Counted from the stretch's first letter, positions 1 through 12,506 are shown. The stretch: 64,000 bases of DNA from Pseudoalteromonas sp. P1-9 (GCF_001399975.1 NZ_LKBD01000022.1:1-64000); one strand, 5' to 3'. The notes: generated by a model from the letters alone, not told the origin. Numbers and translations are program-made.

Positions 1-83
1 TAGTTGGTTTAGTAACCGCAGGTATGACAGCTGCGATTGTAACGGGTGTTGCTGTAGGTGGAAGCTACTTGTTATTTAAATAA
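1..83 (+). CDS. C-terminal end of a membrane-associated protein (5' end outside window)
   Basis: An open frame starting at base 3 runs into the window and ends at TAA 81-83. It gives 26 residues that are almost wholly hydrophobic and small (Gly, Ala, Val, Thr), ending in Tyr-Leu-Leu-Phe-Lys. That is the composition of a C-terminal membrane segment or a glycine-zipper tail. A strong terminator follows 85 bases later, consistent with the end of a real gene. The family cannot be named from this tail. Confidence 0.5.
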   Translation, partial: VGLVTAGMTAAIVTGVAVGGSYLLFK

Positions 84-167
84 GATGAAGTGAAACCAAA
101 ATTTAAGGAAACATGCCTATGGTAATAACAAAAAAGTTAATTAATATCTTTAAAAAACAAACAAAAT

Positions 168-202
168 AGCCTTTCTATTCAATTAAATAGAAAGGCTTTT
201 TT
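168..202. terminator. Bidirectional Rho-independent terminator
   Basis: The 12-bp arms AGCCTTTCTATT (168-179) and AATAGAAAGGCT (186-197) pair perfectly around a 6-base loop. A T run follows on the plus strand and an A-rich stretch precedes it, so it can end both the upstream plus-strand gene and the minus-strand katG that stops at 216. Confidence 0.85.
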
Positions 203-215
203 ACTTGGCGAAATA

Positions 216-2734
<2,519 letters not shown>

Positions 2735-3643
2735 TTAACCTGTATAGCATTTATCTTTTAACTCATTTTCAAAAAGCTGCTGAAGCAACACAATATCATT
2801 GGTTCTTACATAATTAGGCCTAACCACAAGCGCTATCGTGCGGTGCGGACCTGGCTCATTTAAATGTACCGCAGCAAGCTCACCTTCATTTTTGACGAGT
2901 TGGTCAAGTGCCATCTGTGGTACTAAGGTTGTGCCTAGTTTGCCGGCAACCATTTGAATTAATGTGTGTAAACTGGCTGAGTCTAATTGATTGTCATTGT
3001 TGGCGTTTTCTAATTTACAAGCAGCAAGCGCATGCTCTTTTAAGCAGTGGCCATCTTTTAGCAACATTAATTTGTCGAGATCGAACTCATTGGTGGTAAT
3101 TTCACGCAGATTTAGTGCACATTCGTCTTTGTGGCTCACCCAGTAAAAGTCTTCTTGCCAAAAATTAAATGCCATTAAACCATCAATATCGTATGGCAAG
3201 GCTAAAATTGCAGCGTCAAGCTCACCTTCGCGTAGTTTTTCAACCAATACATGGGATTGGTCTTCAACGATTTTCAGCTTAAAGTCGCTATATTCAGTGC
3301 GCACTTTCGGCAATACCTTTGGCAGTAAAAAAGGGCCAATTGTCGGTATTACACCAATCGTCATCGGGCTTGCTAGCGGCGCTTTATTGGACTTTGCCAG
3401 CAACGTCAGTTCGTCTACCTCAAGTTTAATGCGTTTGGCTTTTTCAAGAATTAACTTGCCTTCGTCAGTAATAAACACATGTTTATTGTTACGCTCAAAA
3501 ATAGTCACACCTAATTGTTTTTCTAGCTCATGTACCGCAGTACTAAGCGTTGATTGCGAAACATGGCAATTGTCTGCGGCCTTTTTAAAATGCAGCGTTT
3601 TTTCAACGGCTAAGGTGTAATGAAGCTGTTTCAATGAAATCAT
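2735..3643 (-). CDS. oxyR: Hydrogen-peroxide sensor OxyR (LysR family)
   Basis: Redox-sensing transcription regulator of peroxide defence genes. The 302-aa product has a LysR winged helix at about residues 1-60 and a substrate-domain fold after residue 90. The redox pair of OxyR is conserved: Cys200 in KDGHCLKEH and Cys209 in ALAAC, matching Cys199 and Cys208 of E. coli OxyR, which form the activating disulfide. It sits between two catalase-peroxidase genes, divergent from the exported one (329 bp apart) and upstream of the cytosolic one. That arrangement strongly suggests it controls both. No strong ribosome site precedes the ATG; AAGAAC is the best candidate. Confidence 0.93.
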   Translation of the reverse strand: MISLKQLHYTLAVEKTLHFKKAADNCHVSQSTLSTAVHELEKQLGVTIFERNNKHVFITDEGKLILEKAKRIKLEVDELTLLAKSNKAPLASPMTIGVIPTIGPFLLPKVLPKVRTEYSDFKLKIVEDQSHVLVEKLREGELDAAILALPYDIDGLMAFNFWQEDFYWVSHKDECALNLREITTNEFDLDKLMLLKDGHCLKEHALAACKLENANNDNQLDSASLHTLIQMVAGKLGTTLVPQMALDQLVKNEGELAAVHLNEPGPHRTIALVVRPNYVRTNDIVLLQQLFENELKDKCYTG

Positions 3644-3972
3644 TATAGTTCTTATAAATCGAATGTTTTTTCAATAATAATCAATTTATACGAAATAACC
3701 ACATCGCTGACTCGGCTGTTTTTATTCCCAACACTAAAATGAAAATAAAACAACTAAACTTCAATAAGTTAAGCCATAATTCAAAAATACCGATGGTGAC
3801 TATGTGTTTTTTTGATTAGCGTTTTCAAAATCAATATGGCAGGAAAAATGTCTACATAACAATAATCTAAAAAAACGAATATCAACTTAGTTATTATCAA
3901 ATTTAGTTATTTAAATTCCCTTCTATACTTTGCTGCGTTAATACACCCATAAATCATAAGGGGAATTCAAAA
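3644..3972. promoter_or_regulatory. Divergent promoter region, oxyR / exported katG
   Basis: This 329-bp AT-rich spacer carries promoters for both flanking genes. A reasonable -10 for the plus-strand gene is TATACT at 3924-3929, with no good -35 at the right distance, as is usual for OxyR-activated promoters. Two direct copies of TTAGTTAT (3887-3894 and 3903-3910) lie just upstream and could be regulator contacts. None of this matches the OxyR consensus well enough to assign. Confidence 0.4.
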
Positions 3973-6240
3973 ATGAAATCCGTTCAGATATTAAAATATA
4001 CTTCTATTGCCGCTGTTGTAGCACTATCTTTAGGCGCAACATCTGCATTTGCTAAAGACACGATGAGCAAGCCCACAGGCGCGATTGGTATGGGCAAAGT
4101 AATGCCTAACCAAGCGAAATCGAACCTATTTTGGTGGCCAAACCAACTCGATTTAACACCACTTCGCGATCACGATGTTCGCTCAAATCCATTAGGTGAA
4201 GACTTTAATTATAAAAAAGCGTTTACACAGCTTGATATGGATGCGCTTAAAAAGGACATCGATTTTGTGCTTACTGACTCACAAGAATGGTGGCCTGCAG
4301 ATTGGGGTAACTATGGCCCATTTTTTATTCGTATGACGTGGCATGCCGCAGGCACTTACCGCACGCTTGATGGCCGAGGTGGCGCGGGCGGTGGTCAACA
4401 ACGCTTTAACCCATTAAATAGCTGGCCAGATAACGGTAACCTAGATAAAGCACGTCGCTTACTGTGGCCTATTAAACAAAAATACGGTGAGATTATTTCT
4501 TGGGGTGACTTAATTGTGCTTGCGGGTAACGTAGCTTTAGAAAATATGGGCTTTAAAACGTACGGCTTTGCAGCCGGACGTGATGATGACTGGGAACCGG
4601 ATATGGTGTACTGGGGACCAGAAGTTGAAATGTTAGCAAGCGATCGTCGCGATAGCGATGGCAAATTAAAGCGCCCACTGGCTGCAGTTCATATGGGCTT
4701 AATTTACGTAAACCCTGAAGGCCCAGGTGGCGTACCCGATCCTCTTGGCTCAGCTAAAAATATTCGCGAATCATTTGCACGCATGGCAATGAACGACGAA
4801 GAAACACTTGCACTTATCGCAGGTGGTCACACCTTTGGTAAAATGCACGGCGCTCACAAAGCCAATAAGTGTTTAGATAAAGAACCGGGTGCAGCGCCAA
4901 TTGAGCAACAAGGTTTTGGCTGGAAAAACAAATGCGGTAAAGGCCATTCAGAAGACACAGTTACCAGTGGATTAGAAGGTGCGTGGACACAAGCTCCAAC
5001 CAAGTGGACATCACTATACCTATCAAACTTACTTAATTTTGAGTGGAAACAATCACGTAGCCCTGCCGGTGCGATTATTTGGGTACCGACCGATGAGTCA
5101 TTACACAAATCAGTTCCGGATGCGCACGTAAAAGGTAAGTACAATCCACCAGTGATGAACACTGCAGATTTGGCGTTAAAATTTGACCCAGAGTACCGCA
5201 AAATTGCAGAGCGCTTCTTAGCTGATCCTGAAGAGTACCGCCTTGCATTTGCCAAAGCGTGGTTTAAGTTAACGCACCGCGATATGGGTCCACTTGATAA
5301 TTACTTAGGTGACGAATATCCAAAACAAGCGCATATTTGGCAAGATCCTATCGACAAGCCAGATTACAAACTAGTAAGTGATAAAGACGTTAAAAAACTA
5401 AAAGCGCAAATTTTAGATTCAGGTCTTTCAGTATCTGAACTAGCCGCAACAGCATGGGCGTCAGCATCAAGTTATCGTGATTCTGATATGCGCGGCGGTG
5501 CAAACGGTGCACGTATCGCACTGGCGCCGCAAAAAGATTGGCAAGTGAATAACCCAGCACAAACTGCGAAAGTCATTGCCAAACTTACTGAAATTAAAGA
5601 TGAGTTTAATAACCGTACTTTTGGTCGCAGCAAAATTTCACTTGCTGATATGATAGTACTTGGCGGTGCGGCTGCAGTTGAGAAAGCCGCTAAAAATGCA
5701 GGGGTTAAAGTAAGCGTACCATTTGTTGCCGGGCGTGGTGATGCGACCCAAGCACAAACAGATGTAAACTCATTTTCATTACTAAAACCAAGTGCTGATG
5801 GCTTTAGAAACTACTATGAAAAAGGTTATTACAAATCACCAACCGATACCTTAGTAGATAAAGCAGACCAGCTAGCATTAACAGTGCCTGAAATGACGGT
5901 ATTAGTTGGCGGTATGCGTGTGCTAAACACCAATACAGACGGCTCAACCAACGGTGTATTCACAGATAAAAAAGACACACTAAACAATGACTTTTTTGTC
6001 AACTTGCTTGATATGTCGACTGAATGGCAAAAAGCAGGTGATGTGTACCAAGGTAAAGATCGTAAAACCGGCGCTGTTAAATACACAGCAACACCGGTTG
6101 ATTTAATTTTTGGTTCGTCATCTGAGTTACGTGCTGTTGCAGAAGTATATGCTTTTGATAATTCAAAAGAACGTTTTGTAAACGACTTTGTAAAAGCATG
6201 GACAAAAGTAATGCAACTTGACCGTTTTGATATTAAATAA
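3973..6240 (+). CDS. katG: Exported (periplasmic) catalase-peroxidase
   Basis: A second catalase-peroxidase, 755 aa, with an N-terminal Sec signal peptide (basic start, hydrophobic run, then ATSAFA; cleavage likely after Ala27). The mature part has the full KatG layout: distal [11 protein letters not shown], adduct Tyr in IYVNPEG, proximal His in [13 protein letters not shown], and a C-terminal pseudo-catalytic half. It should therefore remove peroxide in the periplasm, like KatP of enterohaemorrhagic E. coli, while the 216-2375 gene works in the cytosol. AGGGG lies about 10 bases before the ATG. It is transcribed away from oxyR and ends at a strong terminator, so it is a single-gene unit. 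The two KatGs differ along their whole length and are not a recent tandem duplication. Confidence 0.95.
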   Translation: MKSVQILKYTSIAAVVALSLGATSAFAKDTMSKPTGAIGMGKVMPNQAKSNLFWWPNQLDLTPLRDHDVRSNPLGEDFNYKKAFTQLDMDALKKDIDFVLTDSQEWWPADWGNYGPFFIRMTWHAAGTYRTLDGRGGAGGGQQRFNPLNSWPDNGNLDKARRLLWPIKQKYGEIISWGDLIVLAGNVALENMGFKTYGFAAGRDDDWEPDMVYWGPEVEMLASDRRDSDGKLKRPLAAVHMGLIYVNPEGPGGVPDPLGSAKNIRESFARMAMNDEETLALIAGGHTFGKMHGAHKANKCLDKEPGAAPIEQQGFGWKNKCGKGHSEDTVTSGLEGAWTQAPTKWTSLYLSNLLNFEWKQSRSPAGAIIWVPTDESLHKSVPDAHVKGKYNPPVMNTADLALKFDPEYRKIAERFLADPEEYRLAFAKAWFKLTHRDMGPLDNYLGDEYPKQAHIWQDPIDKPDYKLVSDKDVKKLKAQILDSGLSVSELAATAWASASSYRDSDMRGGANGARIALAPQKDWQVNNPAQTAKVIAKLTEIKDEFNNRTFGRSKISLADMIVLGGAAAVEKAAKNAGVKVSVPFVAGRGDATQAQTDVNSFSLLKPSADGFRNYYEKGYYKSPTDTLVDKADQLALTVPEMTVLVGGMRVLNTNTDGSTNGVFTDKKDTLNNDFFVNLLDMSTEWQKAGDVYQGKDRKTGAVKYTATPVDLIFGSSSELRAVAEVYAFDNSKERFVNDFVKAWTKVMQLDRFDIK

Positions 6241-6260
6241 CGAGTGATGTTACACCAACC

Positions 6261-6285
6261 AAAAGGCGCATTGTGCGCCTTTTTT
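6261..6285 (+). terminator. Rho-independent terminator of exported katG
   Basis: AAAAGGCGCA (6261-6270) pairs with TGCGCCTTTT (6274-6283) around a 3-base loop and runs into T residues, 21 bp after the stop codon. Confidence 0.9.
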
Positions 6286-6430
6286 CATGTTTAAAGTACA
6301 GAACTCTGATAACAACACAGCCCCAATTGTTTGTTAAACATAACGACTTAAAGATATTTTTAACCTTACTCAGCAATTTTAATAAATATGGCTAAACTCA
6401 AATGTAACGAGTTATAAAATTCTAATTACA

Positions 6431-7398
6431 ATGAAACGATTAGGACTGATATTTTTAATTTGCGTTTTCTTAGTTTATTGCCATGAACAAAATACGCAAA
6501 TACTGCGAATTGGCACCAATATTTGGTTAGGCTACGAGCCTTTTTACACTACACGTCATAAATATCCAGAGCTAATGAAGCACATTAAACTCATTGAATA
6601 CCGCAATGCGTCTCAAGTGCTTAATGGCATTATTAATAACTCGATAGACGTAGCGGCTCTTACGTTAGACGAAGCCGTTAAAATAAAAGCGCTCGGATTT
6701 GATGTTGAAGTTATTTGGGTCTTAGATTATTCAAATGGTGCAGATACTTTGATGGCAAAACCCACTATTACCAATGTAAATCAATTAATCGGTAAACGCA
6801 TTGGTGCCGAAACATCCGCGTTGGGGTTATATTTTCTATCTCGTTTTTTAGAACTTAACAACTTAACAACTTAACAATCGACGATATCAACATCGTTAAT
6901 TTAGAGGCTAATCGCCATATACAAGCCTATCAAAACAATGAAATTGATGCCGTTTTTACATTTGACCCCAGCAGCAGTAAGTTACTCGAATTAGGCGCGA
7001 ATAAATTATTTGATAGCGGCCGAATTCCAGGCGAAATAGTTGATGTATTAGTATTAAACAAAAGCACAATATCTGAAGAAAAAAAGCGCTATTTAAACTC
7101 GTTCTTAACCTTAAATAACCGCACAGTGATGCATATCAGTAAAGATATCGCACCCTATATCAACTCTTTAAACCAACGACTTCATTTAAGTAAAACACAA
7201 TTGATACAAAGTTATTCAGGCATTTCATTACTCTATGGACAAGACGTAACTGATTGGCTGGAAGACAAGGATAAACACCAAAAATTGATTAGTCGCTACA
7301 ATTCGGTGTTGCTTGAACAAGGAAAAATAAGCAAACCGTGTCATTGCCGTACATTAATTAACCCGCACTATGCAAAGCAGGTGTTTAATGAGAATTAA
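6431..7398 (+). pseudogene. NMT1/SsuA-type periplasmic binding protein, frameshifted by an 8-bp repeat
   Basis: The first part (6431-6874, 147 aa) starts with a lipoprotein-type signal (LVYC, Cys17) followed by LRIGTNIWLGYEPFY, the N-terminal pattern of NMT1/SsuA-like solute-binding proteins. The frame stops at TAA 6872-6874. The same protein continues in the -1 frame from 6871 without interruption to 7398 (visible pieces: EIDAVFTFDPSS, IPGEIVDVLV). The break lies within three tandem copies of AACTTAAC (6852-6875). With two copies the reading frame is continuous and gives a protein of about 320 aa. So the gene is off through one extra 8-bp unit, which could revert by slippage. Its end overlaps the start of the next gene by 11 bp, so the two form a unit: binding protein plus membrane c-di-GMP enzyme. 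The ligand is unknown. Confidence 0.85.
6852..6875 (+). repeat. Three tandem copies of an 8-bp unit within a coding region
   Basis: AACTTAAC occurs at 6852-6859, 6860-6867 and 6868-6875 with no mismatch. Since 8 is not a multiple of 3, each gain or loss of a unit shifts the frame of the binding-protein gene; two copies restore it. Confidence 0.95.
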
Positions 7399-9754
7399 AC
7401 TCTGGGTATTTGCATTAATCGGCATTGCTGTTTCAATGTTAGTCGTAAGCATATTTTTCCTTACCGTCGTAGAAAAAGTGGCAATTAAAAATATCGTAGA
7501 ACAAGAGCAAGCCTTACTCGAACATCAGGCTGAACTAATGGCCTCAAACCTAAGCCATGGCGACATTGAACAAGTAAAAAACTGGGCCACATTAACCGCA
7601 GAACTGCAAAATGTACGTTCAACTTACGTTGTCTCACGCGAAAAAACAGTGATTGCATCAAATACGATTTCGCACGAAGGAAAAGAATTGCTCGACGTTG
7701 ATAGCGCAGCGTTTATTTTTCTAGGTAGCGATAAGCTGTATAACATAAATGATTATGTATTGTATTTAGCTGCGCCAGTGCTTGAAAAGGGCACTAAAAA
7801 CGCATCGCACTATTTAGTGTTAGAAAAATATATTTACCCAGCTTTGCATCAGTTTGCTGTACAGGTGCAATACACGACCTTAATCGCAACAATCATTTTT
7901 TTAGTTTTTTCAACCTCGTACTTTGTTGTTATGCGCAACGGCTACATTTTTAAACTTAAACAATTTTGCGCCGCAATTACGGGCTTTAATGATGGTAAAA
8001 CTGCAATCCGAATTAGTGAAGATAAAGATATTTTTTATCGTTTAGCCTGTACAATCAATGATTCATTTGCACTAAATGAGCACTTAGGTGAAATGCTTGA
8101 CGAAAAAGCTACTTTAGCAAACTTAGTAAGCGACCTTGCACCTGATGCAGTAATTGAAACCAACGAACAAGGCACGATCTTAAAAGTCAATAACAGTTGT
8201 TTATCTTTGTTTGGCTACGAAACAAAAGCAGAACTGATCGACCAAAATATCGCAATTTTCATTCCACCTAAATATCAAAAAGTGCACCATGATTCATTTA
8301 TGAAATCGCATAATTTAGAGTCAGTACTTAAAACTATCCGCAATGTAGAAGCAATGCGACAAGACGGTAAAGTGTTTCCAGTCGAAATCACCATTTCGCG
8401 CTACCACACATTAAAAAACAATCACTTTGTTGCCTTTATTCGCGATAGAACCCAAGAGTTTGCCGACAAAGAAGCAATTGAACACCTTGCGTATTTTGAC
8501 CAGCTTACTGAGCTTTACAATCGCAATGGTATAAAAGCACATCTAAAAAGTGCCTACTTCCCAATGCAAATTAGTGTGATTGAATTATTGTACCTTCGCG
8601 ATATTAATGATATTCACGGGCAGCATATTGGCGATTGCTATTTGCAAGCATTTACAACGGCATTAAAAGAAATAGCGCTTGATAATATGCAGCTTGCACG
8701 CATAGGCACATCTAAATTTCTGGTATGTCATCACGGCGGTGGCAAAGAAGAAATAAAGCAAATGCGCAGTTTAATTAATAAAGAATTAGCGATTCAAAAT
8801 ATGGTGTTAAAAGCCAAATTCAATCGTTGCATAAGCACATTAGATTGTGCCGACAGTTTTGATTCGATTGTTGAACAGTCTGAATTATCGCTACGAGGGG
8901 CCAGTGGTGAAGTAAACAAAGTAGTGAGAATCGACCCTGAATTTCATAAAAACGTAAAACGAGAGGCAACGTTAAAACGCGAGCTGATAACTGCGCTTGA
9001 AAATGACGGTTTATACTTTCAATATCAACCTAAATTTGACGCCAAGACCCTTAAAGTAAAATCAGCGGAAGCCTTGATCCGATGGACACTCGACGGCAAC
9101 TTTATTTCACCCGCCGAGTTTATTCCAATTTCCGAGAAAAAAGGGCTCATGCCATTAGTCGATAGATACGTTATTCACAGCGTATGCAAACAGATCCGAA
9201 GCTGGATAAACCTTGGTAAACCCATAGTGCCTATTTCAATTAATTTATCGGCACGCCATTTATTTGAGCAGACTACCATCGCTTATATTTTTCAAAAAGT
9301 TGGTGAGTTTGATATTCCTCATAACTTTCTTGAGATAGAAGTCACAGAGTATGGACTAATCAAAGACTACAAAAAAACGGCAATCAATATGATGCGATTA
9401 GAGCAAGCTGGCATAGAGGTGGCGATTGATGACTATGGTACAGGTAATGCCAATTTAGAAACCGTGTTATCGCTGCCAATCAAGCACCTAAAAATTGACC
9501 AAAGCTTTATAAAACTCGGTATGAAAACAGATAAAGGCAAAGTGGTACTCGAAAACATCTTCTCATTAGCCAAGTCGTTAAAAGTAAAAACCACCGCAGA
9601 AGGAGTGGAAAACCAAGAGCAACTGGACTACGTAAAAGAAGCACAATGCGATGACATTCAAGGTTTTTTACTTTCTAAGCCTTTGCCTCTCGAAGTATTT
9701 GAAGCGTTAATCTGTGACAGTGAAAAAGCTAATACAACAATATTGAAAAGGTAA
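7388..9754 (+). CDS. Membrane PAS / degenerate GGDEF / EAL c-di-GMP phosphodiesterase
   Basis: A 788-aa signalling protein predicted to hydrolyse cyclic di-GMP. A transmembrane helix lies near residues 5-26, a periplasmic region follows to about 158, then a second helix (about 160-182), a linker, a PAS domain (about 246-360), a GGDEF-like domain (about 370-510) and an EAL domain (about 530-780). The GGDEF signature is replaced by IGTSKF, so no cyclase activity is expected. The EAL domain keeps its key residues: EALIRW, SINLSA, EVTE, AIDDYGTG, LKIDQSF, AEGVE and QGFLLSKP. I chose ATG 7388 because AGGTG precedes it and it overlaps the end of the binding-protein gene by 11 bp. The periplasmic region probably receives the signal from that binding protein, which is broken in this sequence. 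Confidence 0.88.
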   Translation: MRIKLWVFALIGIAVSMLVVSIFFLTVVEKVAIKNIVEQEQALLEHQAELMASNLSHGDIEQVKNWATLTAELQNVRSTYVVSREKTVIASNTISHEGKELLDVDSAAFIFLGSDKLYNINDYVLYLAAPVLEKGTKNASHYLVLEKYIYPALHQFAVQVQYTTLIATIIFLVFSTSYFVVMRNGYIFKLKQFCAAITGFNDGKTAIRISEDKDIFYRLACTINDSFALNEHLGEMLDEKATLANLVSDLAPDAVIETNEQGTILKVNNSCLSLFGYETKAELIDQNIAIFIPPKYQKVHHDSFMKSHNLESVLKTIRNVEAMRQDGKVFPVEITISRYHTLKNNHFVAFIRDRTQEFADKEAIEHLAYFDQLTELYNRNGIKAHLKSAYFPMQISVIELLYLRDINDIHGQHIGDCYLQAFTTALKEIALDNMQLARIGTSKFLVCHHGGGKEEIKQMRSLINKELAIQNMVLKAKFNRCISTLDCADSFDSIVEQSELSLRGASGEVNKVVRIDPEFHKNVKREATLKRELITALENDGLYFQYQPKFDAKTLKVKSAEALIRWTLDGNFISPAEFIPISEKKGLMPLVDRYVIHSVCKQIRSWINLGKPIVPISINLSARHLFEQTTIAYIFQKVGEFDIPHNFLEIEVTEYGLIKDYKKTAINMMRLEQAGIEVAIDDYGTGNANLETVLSLPIKHLKIDQSFIKLGMKTDKGKVVLENIFSLAKSLKVKTTAEGVENQEQLDYVKEAQCDDIQGFLLSKPLPLEVFEALICDSEKANTTILKR

Positions 9755-9793
9755 TACCTAACTCTATTTCAAGCCAATACGTTTTTATAAGCT

Positions 9794-9820
9794 AAAAAAA
9801 GCCCACAAAAGGTTGTGGGC
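9794..9820 (-). terminator. Rho-independent terminator, minus strand
   Basis: GCCCACAA (9801-9808) pairs with TTGTGGGC (9813-9820). The A7 run at 9794-9800 becomes the U tract for the minus-strand CIA30 gene that ends at 9951, about 130 bp away. It lies only 40 bp after the plus-strand EAL gene and may also affect it. Confidence 0.75.
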
Positions 9821-9950
9821 AAATGGTGTACTTGTGTAAAACAACTACTTGGGAAAACTAACTTTGAACAAATTCTAAAAAACAATTCGTTGAAGTTGTG
9901 GCTAGTATGCCAATAGTAAACTTAACCTAAAATTAACGGCTTTCCGGCGA

Positions 9951-10481
9951 CTACACTTTTTGTAATAGTGCTATGTGCTTTACCTGCAAACTAAAATCAC
10001 CTGCTTGTTTATTGCTAATCATAAAACCAAGCGAGCGCACATCATCAAAACGAAGTTGATAGTCCGACTCAAACTGCCTACCGCGAAACATTAAAACAAA
10101 GTCTTGGTCCGACAAATTAAACGTATGTTCTTTACCTGCTTCAGTTTTAAAATGATACACAAACGCAGGGCCGTCGTAATAACCATCCACCCGAAGACGC
10201 AGCTGGTACTGTTTACCATCACCTACAACCTTCAAACTAAGGGAATCAATATTGGTATTCTCAAATGAAATAGGCGCTCGAAATGATGCAAAACCACCGT
10301 TGTTGGCAAGTGACAAATCACCCGTAAAGGTTAATTTATTATCGCCAACAATTACGCGGCTATTTGAAACGCCTCCCATCACCGAGTCGTTTATAACCAT
10401 CCATTCTAATTGGTTGAGATTGATATTAGCGTGAGTGTTTGCTGCCATAAACATCAACCCCGTAGCAAGAGACAATTTCAT
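9951..10481 (-). CDS. Exported CIA30-family protein
   Basis: A 176-aa protein with a short signal peptide (MKLSLATGLMFMAANTHA). The mature part looks like the CIA30 fold, a galactose-binding-like beta sandwich: an early VINDSVMGGVSNS, then FTGDLSLANNGGFASF, then a C-terminal run of beta strands ending in a conserved-looking RSLGFMIS. In mitochondria CIA30 helps assemble complex I, but bacterial exported members have no proven role and I do not assign one. AGGTG precedes the start by 5 bases. It stands alone between the EAL gene and the methionine salvage block. Confidence 0.75.
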   Translation of the reverse strand: MKLSLATGLMFMAANTHANINLNQLEWMVINDSVMGGVSNSRVIVGDNKLTFTGDLSLANNGGFASFRAPISFENTNIDSLSLKVVGDGKQYQLRLRVDGYYDGPAFVYHFKTEAGKEHTFNLSDQDFVLMFRGRQFESDYQLRFDDVRSLGFMISNKQAGDFSLQVKHIALLQKV

Positions 10482-10587
10482 TGAACACCTAAACTGTTTT
10501 AAGGGTAAATAGTAATACGCTTAAAACAGCTTTTAGGTTTAATACAACAAACATTAGCTAGCGAGTGGTAACCAAACTCACTTTTAC

Positions 10588-11379
10588 CTATTTAATATTA
10601 GGGAGTGTAAATTGGTCCGCATCTAAATGGGCAGGAAACTTTTCTTTGAACGCGTTTAATGCCAATTTAGTCAGTTCAACTGTGATTACTTGCGTTTGGT
10701 TATCCTCGGCGGCAACGAGCGTTTCACCCGTAAAGTCATAGGCAGCCGTACCGCCATTGTGTGCAACACCATTACCATCATCACCGACGCGATTAACAGC
10801 GAGTACGTAACATTGATTTTCAATTGCCCTCGCCTGCAATAAGGTATCCCAAATACGGCGACGTGCTGCAGGCCAATTAGCCACATTAACCATTACATCG
10901 TAGTCGTTGCGACTGCGTTGAAATACTGGGAAACGTAAGTCGTAGCACACCTGAGGTAACAACCTAAAACCATTTATCGTAATGATTTTTCGCTCAACAC
11001 CGGCATTTACAAAATCACCTTCGTTACCTAAACAAAACAGATGGCGTTTATCGTAAAATTCCACAGTGCCATTTGGCCTACACCAGTAAAAGCGGTTCGC
11101 TTTTTTGCCTTGTTGGCTCACTAACACCGAACCCGCCAATACTGCATTTAAACCTTTTGCTTGTTCTAACATCCAATCTAAAATTGGTCCTTGCTTTGGC
11201 TCTGCAACATCTAAATTAATGGCAAAACCTGTAGCAAAAGTTTCAGGTAACAAAATTAAATCAACCGAATCTAGATTGCTCAGCTGTTCGCTTAAGCTAT
11301 TTAAATTTTTATTAACGTCTAGCCATGCAATATCACTTTGCACTAAGGCGACTTTTAAGCTGTTATTTATAGCTGACAT
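10588..11379 (-). CDS. yafV: Omega-amidase, YafV/Nit2-like (nitrilase superfamily)
   Basis: Predicted to hydrolyse 2-oxoglutaramate (or 2-oxosuccinamate) to the 2-oxo acid and ammonia. The 263-aa product has the nitrilase triad: Glu46 in LLPETFATGF, Lys111 in YDKRHLF and Cys145 in QVCYDLRFP. Its start overlaps the end of the aminotransferase gene by 13 bp, so the two are co-translated. That pairing fits methionine salvage, in which glutamine is the amino donor for 2-oxo-4-methylthiobutyrate and the amidase removes the 2-oxoglutaramate formed. It lies in the salvage cluster on the strand opposite to mtnBCD. Confidence 0.88.
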   Translation of the reverse strand: MSAINNSLKVALVQSDIAWLDVNKNLNSLSEQLSNLDSVDLILLPETFATGFAINLDVAEPKQGPILDWMLEQAKGLNAVLAGSVLVSQQGKKANRFYWCRPNGTVEFYDKRHLFCLGNEGDFVNAGVERKIITINGFRLLPQVCYDLRFPVFQRSRNDYDVMVNVANWPAARRRIWDTLLQARAIENQCYVLAVNRVGDDGNGVAHNGGTAAYDFTGETLVAAEDNQTQVITVELTKLALNAFKEKFPAHLDADQFTLPNIK

Positions 11380-12506
11380 AACTTCTCCGCAGCGGCGATT
11401 AGGGTGGCGTCTTCCTTAGCAAAACATAAGCGAATCACACGATCGCCAGGGGCATTTTCATAAAACACGCTAAGAGGAATGGCAGCAACACCAACTTCTT
11501 TTACTAAATACTCGCAAAATGCCACATCATCTAATTCTGAGATGGCGGAATAATCAAGCAATAAAAAATAGGTGCCTTCACTTGGTAACAGTGTAAAACG
11601 ACTATTTGCTAATGCATTACTTAACACATCGCGCTTGTGCTGATAAAACGCACTTAATTCGTCAACGTGGTTTGGCTGCTCTTTAAGCATATCGGCTAAT
11701 GCCAGTTGCGCGGGGGTAAAGCTAGAAAATGTCACATACTGGTGAATTTTACGAAACTCCACCATCAGCTTTTCAGGGGCAACACAGTAACCCATTTTCC
11801 ACCCCGTGCAGTGGAAGGTTTTACCAAAACTCGAAACCACAAAACTGCGGGAAAACAGTGCGTCATCGCCAAGCGCGCTTAAATGTGTGGCACCATCAAA
11901 GCAAATATGCTCGTAAACTTCATCGCTGATGAGGTACAAACCATGCTGTTCAAGCAGTAGCTTCAACGCATTAATGTCTGTTTGTTTTAGCGTTTTAGTA
12001 CTTGGGTTATGTGGCGAATTAATAATAATTGCTTTGGTTTTATCGGTAATTGCGCCAGCTACCTGCTGCCAATCTATTTGGTAATTTGGTGCCGTTAGCG
12101 CGATGTGAACCGCTTTACCACCGGCAAGTTCAATCGCTGGCTGGTAAGAATCATACGCAGGGTCAAACACAATCACTTCATCATCTGGGCTTACAAGTGC
12201 TTGAATTGCGACATAAAGCGCTTCTGTTGCACCTGATGTAACGGTTACCGATGCCTCAGGTGAAATAGTTAAAGCGTATTTTCGCAGCACCAAGTCGGCA
12301 ATTTGTTGTTGTAATGCGGGTACACCACTGGATGGCGAATATTGGTTAAACCCTTGTGCACTGTAAAAGTTAAGTTTGTTTTTTAGCGCTTCAGGCGTAT
12401 CAAACTCTGGGAAACCTTGTGATAAATTAAGCGCTTGGTGTTCATTTGCCAATGCGGTCATTTGCGAAAAAATACTGACGCCTAAATTTGGTAATTTACT
12501 TTGCAC
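11367..12506 (-). CDS. ybdL: Methionine/glutamine aminotransferase (MtnE-type, YbdL-like)
   Basis: A class I/II PLP aminotransferase of 379 aa, predicted to make methionine from 2-oxo-4-methylthiobutyrate, the last step of methionine salvage. Visible family marks are NLSQGFPEFDTP at the N terminus, SPHNPS in the substrate and PLP loop, DEVYEH, and the PLP lysine in SSFGKTFHCTGWKMGY. Length and pattern match YbdL, which prefers methionine and aromatic acids, and the context (omega-amidase behind, mtnBCD in front and divergent) supports the methionine role. A candidate MetJ operator lies 59 bp upstream of its start and serves both directions. Confidence 0.88.
   Translation of the reverse strand: MQSKLPNLGVSIFSQMTALANEHQALNLSQGFPEFDTPEALKNKLNFYSAQGFNQYSPSSGVPALQQQIADLVLRKYALTISPEASVTVTSGATEALYVAIQALVSPDDEVIVFDPAYDSYQPAIELAGGKAVHIALTAPNYQIDWQQVAGAITDKTKAIIINSPHNPSTKTLKQTDINALKLLLEQHGLYLISDEVYEHICFDGATHLSALGDDALFSRSFVVSSFGKTFHCTGWKMGYCVAPEKLMVEFRKIHQYVTFSSFTPAQLALADMLKEQPNHVDELSAFYQHKRDVLSNALANSRFTLLPSEGTYFLLLDYSAISELDDVAFCEYLVKEVGVAAIPLSVFYENAPGDRVIRLCFAKEDATLIAAAEKLCQL

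Noticed and set aside
3887-3910. Two TTAGTTAT copies as an OxyR site
   Set aside because: They are direct repeats and do not match the ATAG four-element spacing of OxyR sites; left as an unassigned feature of the promoter region.
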